Shown here: positions 31,285-40,340 of the stretch, one piece after another
Layout of the letters: each line of letters begins with the position of its first letter
Position numbering within the stretch: the stretch's first letter is position 1
Assembly (NCBI RefSeq): GCF_030296835.1
Contig: NZ_AP027922.1
Location: forward strand, 1,984,001-2,048,000
Direction of reading: 5' to 3'
From: Pseudoalteromonas sp. MM1
GTDB taxonomy: Bacteria; Pseudomonadota; Gammaproteobacteria; Enterobacterales; Alteromonadaceae
DNA length: 64,000 nt
Notes under the pieces: model-generated
Databases searched by the model: none
Told to the model about the DNA's origin: nothing
Seen by the model: the letters and a program-made list of their open reading frames with translations, nothing else
Made by a program: the position numbers and the translations under genes

Positions 31285-32151
31285 ATGTGGAAAACAGTAA
31301 ACGAGCACATTAGCCAAGCCATTCATTATGACTTTAAACATACTTACAAACGCCAGCTGCAAAGTACAAATACCGATAAACTCTATCAACTAACCGATGG
31401 AAAGCACAATTACCTGGTTAAAATTGCCCTTAAAAGCGAACTAGACCGCCTTGAAAGCGAAGCGATAGGGCTAAAGCAGCTCACCCAAAATAGTATTTTT
31501 ATGGTGCCCGACTGCATCGCAACAGGTGCTAATATTGAATTTTCGTTTATTGTGCTTGAATGGTTAGTACTTGATAAACAGCCCCACACACACTGGCACG
31601 ATATGGGTAAACAACTAGCTATGTTGCACCAAAAGCACGACCAAGCAATGTTTGGCTTTGATGTAGATAATTACCTAGCCACCACCGTGCAACCAAACCA
31701 ATGGCATAAAAAATGGGACTTGTTTTTCGCAGAAGAGCGCATAGGCTGGCAACTACAACTATTAGCCGAAAAAGGCATTCAGCTTGTAGAGCCTGAGCTA
31801 TTAATTAACTTAGTAAAAGAGCAGCTACACAGCCATATTGTGGAGCCCTCTTTAGTGCATGGCGACTTTTGGCGAGGAAATATGGGCTTTATTAAAAATG
31901 TACCGACATTATTTAATCCCGCGTGTTATTACGCAGACCGCGAGGTAGATATTGCAATGAGCGAGCTATTTGCCCCTTTACCTGATGATTTTTATAACGC
32001 TTACAATGCACAATACCCACTAAGCGATAACTATAAAAAGCGCAAAGCAATATACCAACTTTACCCTATTTTAAATCACGCAAATATTTTTGCAGGGCAC
32101 TACCTTACTCAGGCTAAGCAGCATATAGATACGTTACTTAACACTCAGTAA
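31285..32151 (+). CDS. Fructosamine kinase family protein
   Basis: The 288-residue protein has the aminoglycoside-phosphotransferase-like kinase fold. It shows YLVKIALKSELDRLESEAIGL with the ATP-binding Lys, SLVHGDFWRGNMGFI as the catalytic HGDxxxxN loop, and NPACYYADREVDIAMSELF in place of the DFG segment, which is the fructosamine-3-kinase signature. Bacterial members phosphorylate glycated amines for deglycation. It appears to be transcribed alone. Confidence 0.92.
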   Translation: MWKTVNEHISQAIHYDFKHTYKRQLQSTNTDKLYQLTDGKHNYLVKIALKSELDRLESEAIGLKQLTQNSIFMVPDCIATGANIEFSFIVLEWLVLDKQPHTHWHDMGKQLAMLHQKHDQAMFGFDVDNYLATTVQPNQWHKKWDLFFAEERIGWQLQLLAEKGIQLVEPELLINLVKEQLHSHIVEPSLVHGDFWRGNMGFIKNVPTLFNPACYYADREVDIAMSELFAPLPDDFYNAYNAQYPLSDNYKKRKAIYQLYPILNHANIFAGHYLTQAKQHIDTLLNTQ

Positions 32152-32354
32152 TTTATTAAAGCAATACACGTAAAATTATTGTCATAATCAGGGGTTCAGC
32201 ACTATATTTATAATGAATGTAGCTAAATTTAAATTAGTAAAAGCATTTATTATTGAGTTCAGTTTTGAGCCATTAAGTTGTTGGTAGTATACGTTAACAA
32301 CTTAAATAATGTGTACCAACACGGTAGCTTCGCCTTGGTACTACTGGAGTGATT

Positions 32355-32558
32355 ATGAAAGATTTTTTATCACAACGTATCACCTGCCCTCACTGTGGCA
32401 ACCACATACACCTAGATATTGACGCAAGTATGGGGGATCAAGACTACGTAGAAGAATGCAGTGCCTGTTGTAACCCTATTCATTTAAATGTGCATATAGA
32501 CCATGCCCATAAAAAATTAGAGTTACACATAGACAGCGACGATGAGCAAATTTTTTAG
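32355..32558 (+). CDS. CPXCG-motif cysteine-rich protein (67 aa)
   Basis: I start at ATG 32355, five bases after TGGAG; a GTG two codons earlier is possible. The protein has two cysteine pairs, ITCPHCGNHIHLDID and EECSACCNPIHLNV, giving a small zinc ribbon, and an acidic C-terminus (DSDDEQIF). It belongs to the CPXCG-motif cysteine-rich family, of unknown function. Its stop overlaps the end of the convergent ribE. Confidence 0.85.
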   Translation: MKDFLSQRITCPHCGNHIHLDIDASMGDQDYVEECSACCNPIHLNVHIDHAHKKLELHIDSDDEQIF

Positions 32559-33181
32559 CTCTGGTGGCGTAAGTAATTTTCTACTGTGTTAACAATGGTA
32601 TAAGTTTGCTGATCAACTTCTATATTTAGTTCATCACCCGCTTGAGCGTTACCTAAATTTGTTATGGCCAGCGTTTCGGGGATCAAGTGTAACCAAAACC
32701 CCTGCTCGTCAATTTCGCCCACGGTTAAACTTGCGCCATTTATAGCTACAAAGCCTTTGTATAAAACGTACTTTTGCCATTTAGACGGTAAATTTAACTG
32801 AATTTTACAGTTATTTTGCTCTTTAACTATTTGTCCTATTTGGGCAGTACAATGAATGTGCCCAGATACAATATGGCCGCCTAGTTCTGTACCAAAAGTG
32901 ACTGAACGCTCATAATTAACTAAACTACCGACTGCAAGCTTGCCTAAATTGGTAAGTAATAATGTTTCATCTATTACATCAAAGTGCACTTGTGCCACTA
33001 CATCGTGGTTACTTAATTCTACTTTAACCACTGTTAGGCAGCAGCCATTAATTGCAATACTGGCACCTAAATCAAGGTGTTTAACGTATTCATCACCTAC
33101 CGATACAACCAAGCGTAAAACCCCTTCTGTATGTGTGGTAGATACAACCGTAGCTTGAGTTTGAACGATTCCTGTAAACAT
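32555..33181 (-). CDS. ribE: Riboflavin synthase alpha subunit
   Basis: The 208-residue enzyme dismutates two lumazine molecules to riboflavin. It contains two similar lumazine-binding halves: MFTGIVQTQATVVS...SIAINGCCLTVVKV and VNYERSVTFGTELGGHIVSG...VAINGASLTVGEI. The MFTGIV start and the catalytic Cys-His pair are conserved. It lies apart from other riboflavin genes and is divergent from the MATE exporter, an arrangement common in gammaproteobacteria. Confidence 0.95.
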   Translation of the reverse strand: MFTGIVQTQATVVSTTHTEGVLRLVVSVGDEYVKHLDLGASIAINGCCLTVVKVELSNHDVVAQVHFDVIDETLLLTNLGKLAVGSLVNYERSVTFGTELGGHIVSGHIHCTAQIGQIVKEQNNCKIQLNLPSKWQKYVLYKGFVAINGASLTVGEIDEQGFWLHLIPETLAITNLGNAQAGDELNIEVDQQTYTIVNTVENYLRHQS

Positions 33182-33309
33182 AAAATCACTTAAAATTATT
33201 ACAAAGTGCTAGTTTAACGTATCAACGGGTAAAATCATTCACTACAGTGATTTTTATTTGAAACACAATCGATTACAATTGCGCCCTGTTTTATCAAATA
33301 GCTGTTTTT

Positions 33310-34659
33310 ATGACCTTTAGTAGCTGGGAAGCCAAACGTTTAATTACCCTTGCCGTACCTGTATTTTTAGCACAAGTAACACTCGTTTTAATGTCGGTGG
33401 TCGACACCATTATGGCAGGCCAAGTAAGTCCTACAGATTTAGCTGCGCTATCGATTGCAACCGGTATATGGAACCCGTTATTACTGGCGCTGCAAGGTAT
33501 TTTGCTTGCGTTAACCGGTATTATTGCCCAATTTGCAGGTGCTAATGATAAAAAAGGAATTAGCCATTATTTTCAGCAAGCACTGTATTTAACCGCTATT
33601 TTAAGCGCAATTGGCTTTGGTATCGCTAACCTAGCCGATATAGTCATTTTAAAACTCAATACAACCCCTGCTATTGCAAGCCTTGCGTATGACTATATCC
33701 ATTTTGTGAAATGGGGAGCCTTTGGTTTTTTAATTTTTACCGTTTATCGCAATATGACCGAAGGCATGGGGATGACAAAACCCGCTTTTTATATCAGCTT
33801 GCTGGGCCTTGCTGTTAATATTCCGGCTAACTATATTTTTATAAATGGTTTATTTGGTTTACCAGCCTACGGCGGTGCTGGTTGTGGAATTGCTACAGCA
33901 TTGGTACTCACTGTAATGGCTGTTGCACAAGTAACGTATTGCCAGTTTAGTAAAAAAATAGATGCAAAAGCTTTGCTGGCAAATTTTGAAAAACCTAACT
34001 TTAAAACCATAGGAATTATTACCAAATTAGGTATACCTATTTCGTTGGCTACCTTTTTTGAAATTACGTTGTTTGCATGCATACCTTTATTTATTGCACA
34101 CTTAGGTGCTGTTGCAGTGTCGGGCCATCAAATTGCGGGAAGCGTGACTGCATTATTATTTATGATGCCACTGAGCTTATCTATCGCTATTAGTATTCGT
34201 ATTGGTAATTTATTTGGTCAAAACCATTTAAGCCAATTAAAAACGGCTATATCGACCAGCTACATATTAGCTATTGCTATAGCGTTATTTTTAGCATTTA
34301 TAACCTTTATTGGCCGCGATTTAATAAGCCAACTTTATACCGATAGCCCAGCTGTTATTGCGTTAGCCAGCTCTATTATGATTTTGGCATGTATTTATCA
34401 AATTCCTGATGCACTGCAAGTCGCTGCAAATGGCATATTAAGAGGTTTAAAGCATACTCAGCCTATATCGTATATAACGTTTATATCTTATTGGTTAATC
34501 GGTTTTGCTTTAGGCTACGTATTGGGAAGAACAGATTTAATTGTGCCCGCCATGGGGCCGCACGGTTTTTGGATAGGTATTATTTTTGGTTTAACCGTTG
34601 CTGCTGTGTGGCTTATGTTCACCGTTAATAAGCGATTAAAGCAGGCGCCATTTGTATAA
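33310..34659 (+). CDS. norM: MATE-family multidrug efflux pump NorM
   Basis: The 449-residue inner-membrane protein has twelve predicted helices in two MATE halves. Typical segments are PVFLAQVTLVLMSVVDTIMAG, LLALQGILLALTGIIAQFAG, GMGMTKPAFYISLLGLAVNI and YQIPDALQVAANGILRGLKH. It exports cationic drugs with sodium or protons. The divergent ribE neighbour is the usual partner. The downstream lipoprotein gene overlaps its end by 8 bases. Confidence 0.92.
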   Translation: MTFSSWEAKRLITLAVPVFLAQVTLVLMSVVDTIMAGQVSPTDLAALSIATGIWNPLLLALQGILLALTGIIAQFAGANDKKGISHYFQQALYLTAILSAIGFGIANLADIVILKLNTTPAIASLAYDYIHFVKWGAFGFLIFTVYRNMTEGMGMTKPAFYISLLGLAVNIPANYIFINGLFGLPAYGGAGCGIATALVLTVMAVAQVTYCQFSKKIDAKALLANFEKPNFKTIGIITKLGIPISLATFFEITLFACIPLFIAHLGAVAVSGHQIAGSVTALLFMMPLSLSIAISIRIGNLFGQNHLSQLKTAISTSYILAIAIALFLAFITFIGRDLISQLYTDSPAVIALASSIMILACIYQIPDALQVAANGILRGLKHTQPISYITFISYWLIGFALGYVLGRTDLIVPAMGPHGFWIGIIFGLTVAAVWLMFTVNKRLKQAPFV

Positions 34660-35698
34660 AAAAGCCCTTATATTATTATCTAGCAAAACATGGTTAAGCT
34701 ATTTATTAGCTTTGTGTTGCGCCGTGCTTGCAGGGTGTTCAAAAGCGCCCAGCAACACTTATCAAACATACACAGAACGCTTAAGTAATACCCTTGAAAC
34801 CCAAGCCCCAAGTTTAAGTAAGCCTGCACCAATTAGCCCGCTATTACCCCCAAATACGCTTTCTGAAGGCAGTACTATCAGCTTGATTGAACTAGCAAGC
34901 TTAAGCCATTGTAAACTCAGCTTACTAATTAGTGAGCACAATAACCAGCTAGGTAAAACGGCCGGCCACGCCAGTATTTTAAAATACCAAATACAGTTTG
35001 TACAAAATGCCCAGCAGTGCCTGGGCACGCTTGAGCCTAGCTCAAACGTTTATAAAACGTTATCAAATGCAAAAGTGCACAAAGAGCAAACACTAAACCA
35101 CTACTTTAATTCAATGTTGTATAACGAATTTGAGCTAAAAAACACGTGGCAAGCTAGCAGCGCAGAGCTTGCTGTTTCCCCTGCAGGGTTTAGTGACACG
35201 GTAGCGGCTATGCAGCAGCTTGCACTCATAAAAAAACACATAATCAATAAACACTACTTAAAAATTAACTCTGCAGATATTTTTAACGCTTTAGAGCAAC
35301 TTAATAAGTACCGTTTTAACCAATTACTCATTTATTCTACACGGCTACAAATAGCGTTTAATAATTCAGCTACGCAATTTATTCAAACGCAATCCATTGA
35401 TGAAATATGCCCAGTAGGTAAAAATAAAAAAGTAGCCACTATCATTAGTAACGTGTTCCAAAAGTATTTCCTTAGAGAAATACAGCCTTATCAGGCTAAT
35501 TTAGCAGGCTACCTTGAAACACTATTACCCTTGTACAATCAACTTTGGTTTGACCAACCTATAACAAATAACCAAATAAATACTTTGATAGCGCTGGATT
35601 CGCAAAACAATCTATTAAACCAGCTTAAAAGCTCAGCCAAAAAACACGTAACCTGGTGGCAAAACTTTTATAAAACGTGTGAAATCAGCCCAATATGA
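34652..35698 (+). CDS. DUF3080 lipoprotein (348 aa)
   Basis: The first codon that allows a signal peptide is TTG at 34652, inside the end of norM; no ATG occurs before the lipobox LAGC (in LLALCCAVLAGCSKAPSN), so a TTG start is likely. The mature protein is helical with repeated Leu-rich segments and several cysteines (in SHCKLSLLI, AQQCLGTL, IDEICPVG, YKTCEISP). I recognise it as DUF3080, known mainly in Alteromonadales, function unknown. Overlap with norM suggests coupled translation. Confidence 0.82.
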   Translation: MYKKALILLSSKTWLSYLLALCCAVLAGCSKAPSNTYQTYTERLSNTLETQAPSLSKPAPISPLLPPNTLSEGSTISLIELASLSHCKLSLLISEHNNQLGKTAGHASILKYQIQFVQNAQQCLGTLEPSSNVYKTLSNAKVHKEQTLNHYFNSMLYNEFELKNTWQASSAELAVSPAGFSDTVAAMQQLALIKKHIINKHYLKINSADIFNALEQLNKYRFNQLLIYSTRLQIAFNNSATQFIQTQSIDEICPVGKNKKVATIISNVFQKYFLREIQPYQANLAGYLETLLPLYNQLWFDQPITNNQINTLIALDSQNNLLNQLKSSAKKHVTWWQNFYKTCEISPI

Positions 35699-35811
35699 AT
35701 AAAAAAACGGCAAATAAACTTAAAAGCAACAAACTTGCTTGATTCACCACTCACCAAGCTATATATTAGCGGCCGCTGATAATTAAATTTATCGCATCTT
35801 AATTAGGTAAT

Positions 35812-35888
<77 letters not shown>

Positions 35889-35933
35889 AATTTATTCTTC
35901 CCTTTGAATAAATATAATTAAGATACTATTTGT

Positions 35934-36010
<77 letters not shown>

Positions 36011-36055
36011 AATTTATTCTTCCCTCTGAATCAATTTAATTAAGATATTATTTAT

Positions 36056-36141
36056 ACGACTGTAGCTCAGTTGGTTAGCGCGATACCTACTCTCTATGAC
36101 CCACGCCGAAATCGGTGGTTCGAATCCACTCAGTCGTACCA
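36056..36141 (+). pseudogene. tRNA-Val-derived relic, copy 3
   Basis: Acceptor stem, D loop, T loop and CCA are kept, but the anticodon arm is replaced by a longer segment (ACCTACTCTCTATGACCC then ACGCCGAAATCGG), giving 86 nt without a usable anticodon stem. The D stem also has a mismatch (GCTC with GCGC). Confidence 0.85.
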
Positions 36142-36185
36142 AATTTATTCTTCCCCTGAATCAATTTAATTGAGATACTATTTGT

Positions 36186-36270
36186 ACGACTGTAGCTCAG
36201 CTGGTTAGCGCGCTACCTACTCTCTATGGCCACGCCGAAATCGGTGGTTCGAATCCACTCAGTCGCACCA
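36186..36270 (+). pseudogene. tRNA-Val-derived relic, copy 4
   Basis: As copy 3, with the same altered anticodon region (ACCTACTCTCTATGGCC then ACGCCGAAATCGG) and one acceptor change (AGTCGCACCA). The shared alteration shows copies 3 and 4 arose from one changed ancestor. Confidence 0.85.
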
Positions 36271-36314
36271 AATTTATTCTTCCTCTGAATCAATTTAATT
36301 AAGATACTATTTGT

Positions 36315-36380
36315 ACGACTGTAGCTCAGTTGGTTAGAGCACTACCTAATATCTGTTCACCTCGCCGAATTTAGAACCGC
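36315..36380 (+). pseudogene. tRNA-Val-derived relic, copy 5, truncated
   Basis: The 5' half is normal through GAGCACTACC; then the sequence follows the altered form of copies 3 and 4 with more changes (TAATATCTGTTCACCTCGCCGAA, read as two parts TAATATCTG and CACCTCGCCGAA) and loses the T arm and CCA. Confidence 0.75.
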
Positions 36381-36428
36381 ATCATTGAAAGATACTAACG
36401 CATTGATTTCTCTTAATATTGTACCAAT

Positions 36429-36466
36429 AAAAACGGCGGTAAAATATACCGACCGCCGTTTTAAAA
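36429..36466. terminator. Bidirectional terminator
   Basis: AAAACGGCGGT and ACCGCCGTTTT form a stem with T runs on both strands, downstream of the minus-strand PhoD-like gene. Confidence 0.88.
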
Positions 36467-36491
36467 AGTACACGAGTAATTTTAACCTGAA

Positions 36492-38855
36492 TTAACTTAA
36501 CAGGTTGTTACCTTTGTTCTCTTGCTGATGAATTGTTATAGGCCAGCCCGAGAACTGGTTACTTGCTTTACCATCGGTTATATCGACTAAAAACTTATAG
36601 GCATCCATTGTGTATGTGAGCTTCTCAGAATCGAAGGTAATAAAACCAAAGCCGCTGCCTTTTTCATGAGCCTTTACATAGCGGTTATTTGATTTTCCTA
36701 CTTCAGGATTCCCTACCGCATAGACATAAATCTTATTACCGAAGGTATCATTATACTCGCCTGTTTCAGCAAGCCCATGTGCAGGGCGGTTTTGATAAGG
36801 CATATTCATTGAATCTGGCTTCCACCACCTTGGCCAACCGGCAGAAATAGCTGGCGTACAAAAAGCCCAGTTACTATCCCTTTGTTGATTGACGCCATAT
36901 TGAGATAAAGACCCTAAGTGGGTATCACCACAAATATGTAACGCCATAGAGTCACGCATTGCATCAATTGCACGATTTCGCGCAGATGCAGGCCAACCAC
37001 TTGAATCGAAATCGTATTTTAAAAAGCGATCAGGTACCGGCTGATGAGTTGAGATAGCCGCAAATACCGTTTGGCTTAACACCGCTTTTAATTTATGCCC
37101 GCGCCAGTCTTTACCCCACGCTTTAAGAAATTGCTCCTGTCGACTGCCTAATAAATCTAAACCAGGCGGATTAAACACAGGATTATAAAAAAGTGGATCT
37201 TCGTCTTGTCCTGTTTCGCCAACCGCAACATTTATGCGTTCAGGACCACTTTTCCATTGTCTGTCAGCAAGAATCGCAAAACCAACACCACCATATAGCA
37301 TAGTGCCATAATACGAGCTAATACCATTAGTTGGCGTTGGATCATAAGGATCAGGGTGATGGTTAAGAGTAGTTTTATGTACCATATTAACCACCCGTGC
37401 TGAATCAATGTAACCACCTAAAACACTTGCTGAAGGGTCTTTCGAAATGTTTTCCATTCTTGCACCACCTTCACCCCACAAATTGCCTTGGAGTACATCA
37501 TGATCATCGGGCAAACAAATTGTAGGTTGATTACGCATGACTTCTTTAAAAGCCCAACCAAATTGATAGAACTTACGTAAATAGTTCAAAATCGCCAAAT
37601 CATCCGGCGTGCGAATTACACCAAACCCACCATGGCTTTCATAAATCTGATCACCAGAAAAGAATACCAAATCGGGGCTTAGTTTTTCGACATTTTGCGC
37701 AACTGGCTGGTACGGAAAACCATAATCATTTTGACACGTGAGCGCGGCCATTCGTAATTTTTCATTTGCGGGGTTCGCTTTTATAACCCCTGAATATATA
37801 TCTGGTGTGTGTGTACCGTCAGTGTGTTTTTCACGATATACAACCCGAAAAGGCGTATCTTGTTTCTCATCCCAATTGGCTATACGAAAAGTCGCCAACC
37901 AGCCATCATGGTCAATACGCTGTGAGTCAATAGCGATCCACTGATTATCACGCTGGATCTGTAGCTCTATTTGCTGATTATCTTGCTCACCTATTGGTCC
38001 TGTGTAAGCACTCAATTTCAGCACAAAACCTTCATGACTCAATGTATCGTTTAACGAATACATAGTCCAAAGTATTGGACCAAATGACTGTTCATCAGTA
38101 ACAGAGAATGCCTCTCCTTGCATAGCCCAGTGGCTAAATTTATAACGTGCGCCTAATTTGTCCTCAGGCACATTTTCATAAGTAACAGATGGAATTGAGA
38201 AATTACTTACTAGCGCCACATTACCTAGTAGCTCTGATACAGGTACCAAATGGGTAACCGTACCGATTATTTTTTCAGTTGATGTTAAACGAGCCGTTAG
38301 CTCTAACGCCATAGCACCTGATTGAGGAGTCCCAGTCAGTGTTAAACTAACGGATTGATTATCTAGCGGAATTTTTAAAGGTACAGTGTTGTTACCCAAC
38401 ACTAAATCGTTATTTTTAATACCAAGGTCGTATCCCTGTTGAACAAAACAGTTACTGCGGTATTCATTGAGTTCACTTTTAGCGCCAAGACGAATACCCG
38501 CGCCACCATCGTTGTTATTTTGCTCTAAACGCGTAACCTCCACTGACATGGAAAAAGCTTGGTCAATATTAGTTATTTGATGAGTTAAAGAGTGAACACT
38601 GCGATTTCCCCCACGAGTTATACATTCAGCCGCACCGTTATTCACACGCCAATCTTCCATCGGATTAGCCCAATACTGTTTGCCAAGCCAAACTCTATTA
38701 TACGTTTTATACCAATTATCACGGTAAGACTGAGTACCACGAGTAACGGTTGAATTCATAACACCTAAATGACGAGTACAGCCAGAAACGCCAGATGCAA
38801 CAACTCCAGCAGCAAACATTTTAAGAACTGAGCGACGAGATATATTTTTATTCAT
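36492..38855 (-). CDS. PhoD-like alkaline phosphatase, Tat-exported lipoprotein (787 aa)
   Basis: I start at the second Met of the frame (38855), which gives MNKNISRRSVLKMFAAGV, a twin-arginine signal, and lipobox SGVSGC (Cys26). Residues 40-240 form a beta-rich region that looks like a jellyroll (GGAGIRLGAK...). From about 365 the PhoD metallophosphatase domain follows: LVFFSGDQIYE (D402), CLPDDHDVLQGNLWGEGG (449-464) and CGDTHLGSLSQYG. PhoD enzymes hydrolyse phosphodiesters or monoesters with Fe/Ca. The long N-terminal domain is unusual. A decayed relative lies at 59.1-61.4 kb. Confidence 0.88.
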   Translation of the reverse strand: MNKNISRRSVLKMFAAGVVASGVSGCTRHLGVMNSTVTRGTQSYRDNWYKTYNRVWLGKQYWANPMEDWRVNNGAAECITRGGNRSVHSLTHQITNIDQAFSMSVEVTRLEQNNNDGGAGIRLGAKSELNEYRSNCFVQQGYDLGIKNNDLVLGNNTVPLKIPLDNQSVSLTLTGTPQSGAMALELTARLTSTEKIIGTVTHLVPVSELLGNVALVSNFSIPSVTYENVPEDKLGARYKFSHWAMQGEAFSVTDEQSFGPILWTMYSLNDTLSHEGFVLKLSAYTGPIGEQDNQQIELQIQRDNQWIAIDSQRIDHDGWLATFRIANWDEKQDTPFRVVYREKHTDGTHTPDIYSGVIKANPANEKLRMAALTCQNDYGFPYQPVAQNVEKLSPDLVFFSGDQIYESHGGFGVIRTPDDLAILNYLRKFYQFGWAFKEVMRNQPTICLPDDHDVLQGNLWGEGGARMENISKDPSASVLGGYIDSARVVNMVHKTTLNHHPDPYDPTPTNGISSYYGTMLYGGVGFAILADRQWKSGPERINVAVGETGQDEDPLFYNPVFNPPGLDLLGSRQEQFLKAWGKDWRGHKLKAVLSQTVFAAISTHQPVPDRFLKYDFDSSGWPASARNRAIDAMRDSMALHICGDTHLGSLSQYGVNQQRDSNWAFCTPAISAGWPRWWKPDSMNMPYQNRPAHGLAETGEYNDTFGNKIYVYAVGNPEVGKSNNRYVKAHEKGSGFGFITFDSEKLTYTMDAYKFLVDITDGKASNQFSGWPITIHQQENKGNNLLS

Positions 38856-39220
38856 AATTTTCAATCTCACACATTGAATATTGTTAACAGTAGACAAACA
38901 GTATATGTTTTCCTTATAAATTTCAGCCTTTGTTTTCATAAAAGCGTTAAGAAATTATAAAAAACTCATTCAAATGTAAGATTACGTAATTTGAAGACCC
39001 CTATCTAACCCACAATAACACACGGTTCAATACTGGTTTAATCCCTCATATTGAACACATTTGCCATTTACTAACGCACCAAGATATAACAATTAACTAA
39101 ACACTGAGCACCCAACTTTATGCTTTGCTTTATTATTACGCTAATTAATGGTTGCTATTTAATCACAATAAAATGTAACCTGACAATTTTGTTAACAATT
39201 AACATTAAGCTTAACTTATT
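38856..39220. promoter_or_regulatory. Intergenic region with TTGTTAACA boxes
   Basis: This 365-bp region separates the PhoD-like gene from the chemoreceptor remnant. It contains TTGTTAACAG (38881-38890) and TTGTTAACAA (39189-39198); the same palindrome occurs upstream of the TonB-dependent receptor (58978-58987). It may be a shared regulator site, but the motif is A/T-rich and could recur by chance. Confidence 0.35.
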
Positions 39221-40340
39221 ATGTCATTCCTAAATAACTATAAAATAAAGACACGAATTTTGGCGCTAGTGCTCATTCCATTACTAATTGCTGGGCTTAA
39301 ATCAGTTAACAAAGTACGCTTCTCTTTGGCGCAGCAGCAAGCGATAAGTAAGGTTAATGCAATACTCGATTACGCTCATGTTACTTACCCACTGATCTCA
39401 AGCTTGTTAGAAGAAGTGTTTTACATAAGGTTGTATTTTGATACAGCTTCAGGTGCACAACAAGCGCAGAAACAGAGGCTCGCTTATCAACAAAACGCGC
39501 TAACAAATGCTAATCGGTTTAAACAATTCGTTACTGAGAACCTGCAGACAATTAAGCAATTTCCGACCTTTAATAACCACGTAGAAATAAAAAATAAACA
39601 ATTAAGTGATCCGCAAATAGCTGAAGAAAAAAATCACCTAAGTAAAGCATACACAGCGCAATTTAGTCGAAAAGTTCACACGATGTATGAAATTAACGAT
39701 CTCATCCGCAAACTATTAATAACATTGAGTGAAATTGAGGTCATCGCCAGTAGCGAACAACTGATAGGAAAAATGTCAAATGCGAACTATTACTTAGTCG
39801 CTAGCAGTATCGAACGCTCATTTCATGATAGCTTTATAAATACTGCAAGCAATACACAATTGGATGTATACATATACGGGGAAACTTTCAGAAGCGCGAC
39901 CGCAGTGCAAACTTATAATAGCCTACTTTATAATTTTACCACTGCAAATGCACAATCTGCGTTTACTCAAATGACGCAAAACGCGAGCTATTTAAAGTCT
40001 GAAGAAGTGGCGCTACAAGCCCGTGCAAACAACTATCAAACAATCAATAAACCGCTAAATATCGCATGAACTTGTACTTAAAGAGCTGATCGACATGGCC
40101 CTGCAAATTGCCAAAGCCACAGAAAAACAAAAATCTGTGCTTAATTTCATCAATAAGCAAATAACCTTGATCAGTACTTACGCTCAATCTGTAACAAGTA
40201 CTACCCAAAGTAACCAACAAACGGTCGATAACTTAACTGATATTGTTGAAGACTTAGAAAGCTACAATTATGAGTTTACTTTGGCTACGCCTACACCAAC
40301 ACCTTATAAGGAGTATTTCTATGAGCAATACAGTATTTAA
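39221..40340 (+). pseudogene. Methyl-accepting chemotaxis receptor remnant with nitrate/nitrite-sensing domain
   Basis: The first 282 residues have an N-terminal membrane helix (RILALVLIPLLIAGLKSV) and a helical NIT-type sensing domain (VNAILDYAHVTYPLISSLL, SSEQLIGKMSNANYYLVAS). The frame then stops at 40069. A short second frame (40095-40340) resembles the last part of a receptor (QQTVDNLTDIVEDLESYNYEF). The second membrane helix, HAMP and signalling hairpin are missing, so at least about 300 residues were deleted. It overlaps the start of the next gene. Confidence 0.7.

Noticed and set aside
36056..36270. Copies 3 and 4 as functional tRNAs with a long variable arm
   Set aside because: I could not form a five-pair anticodon stem with a seven-base loop, and the D stem is mismatched; listed as relics.
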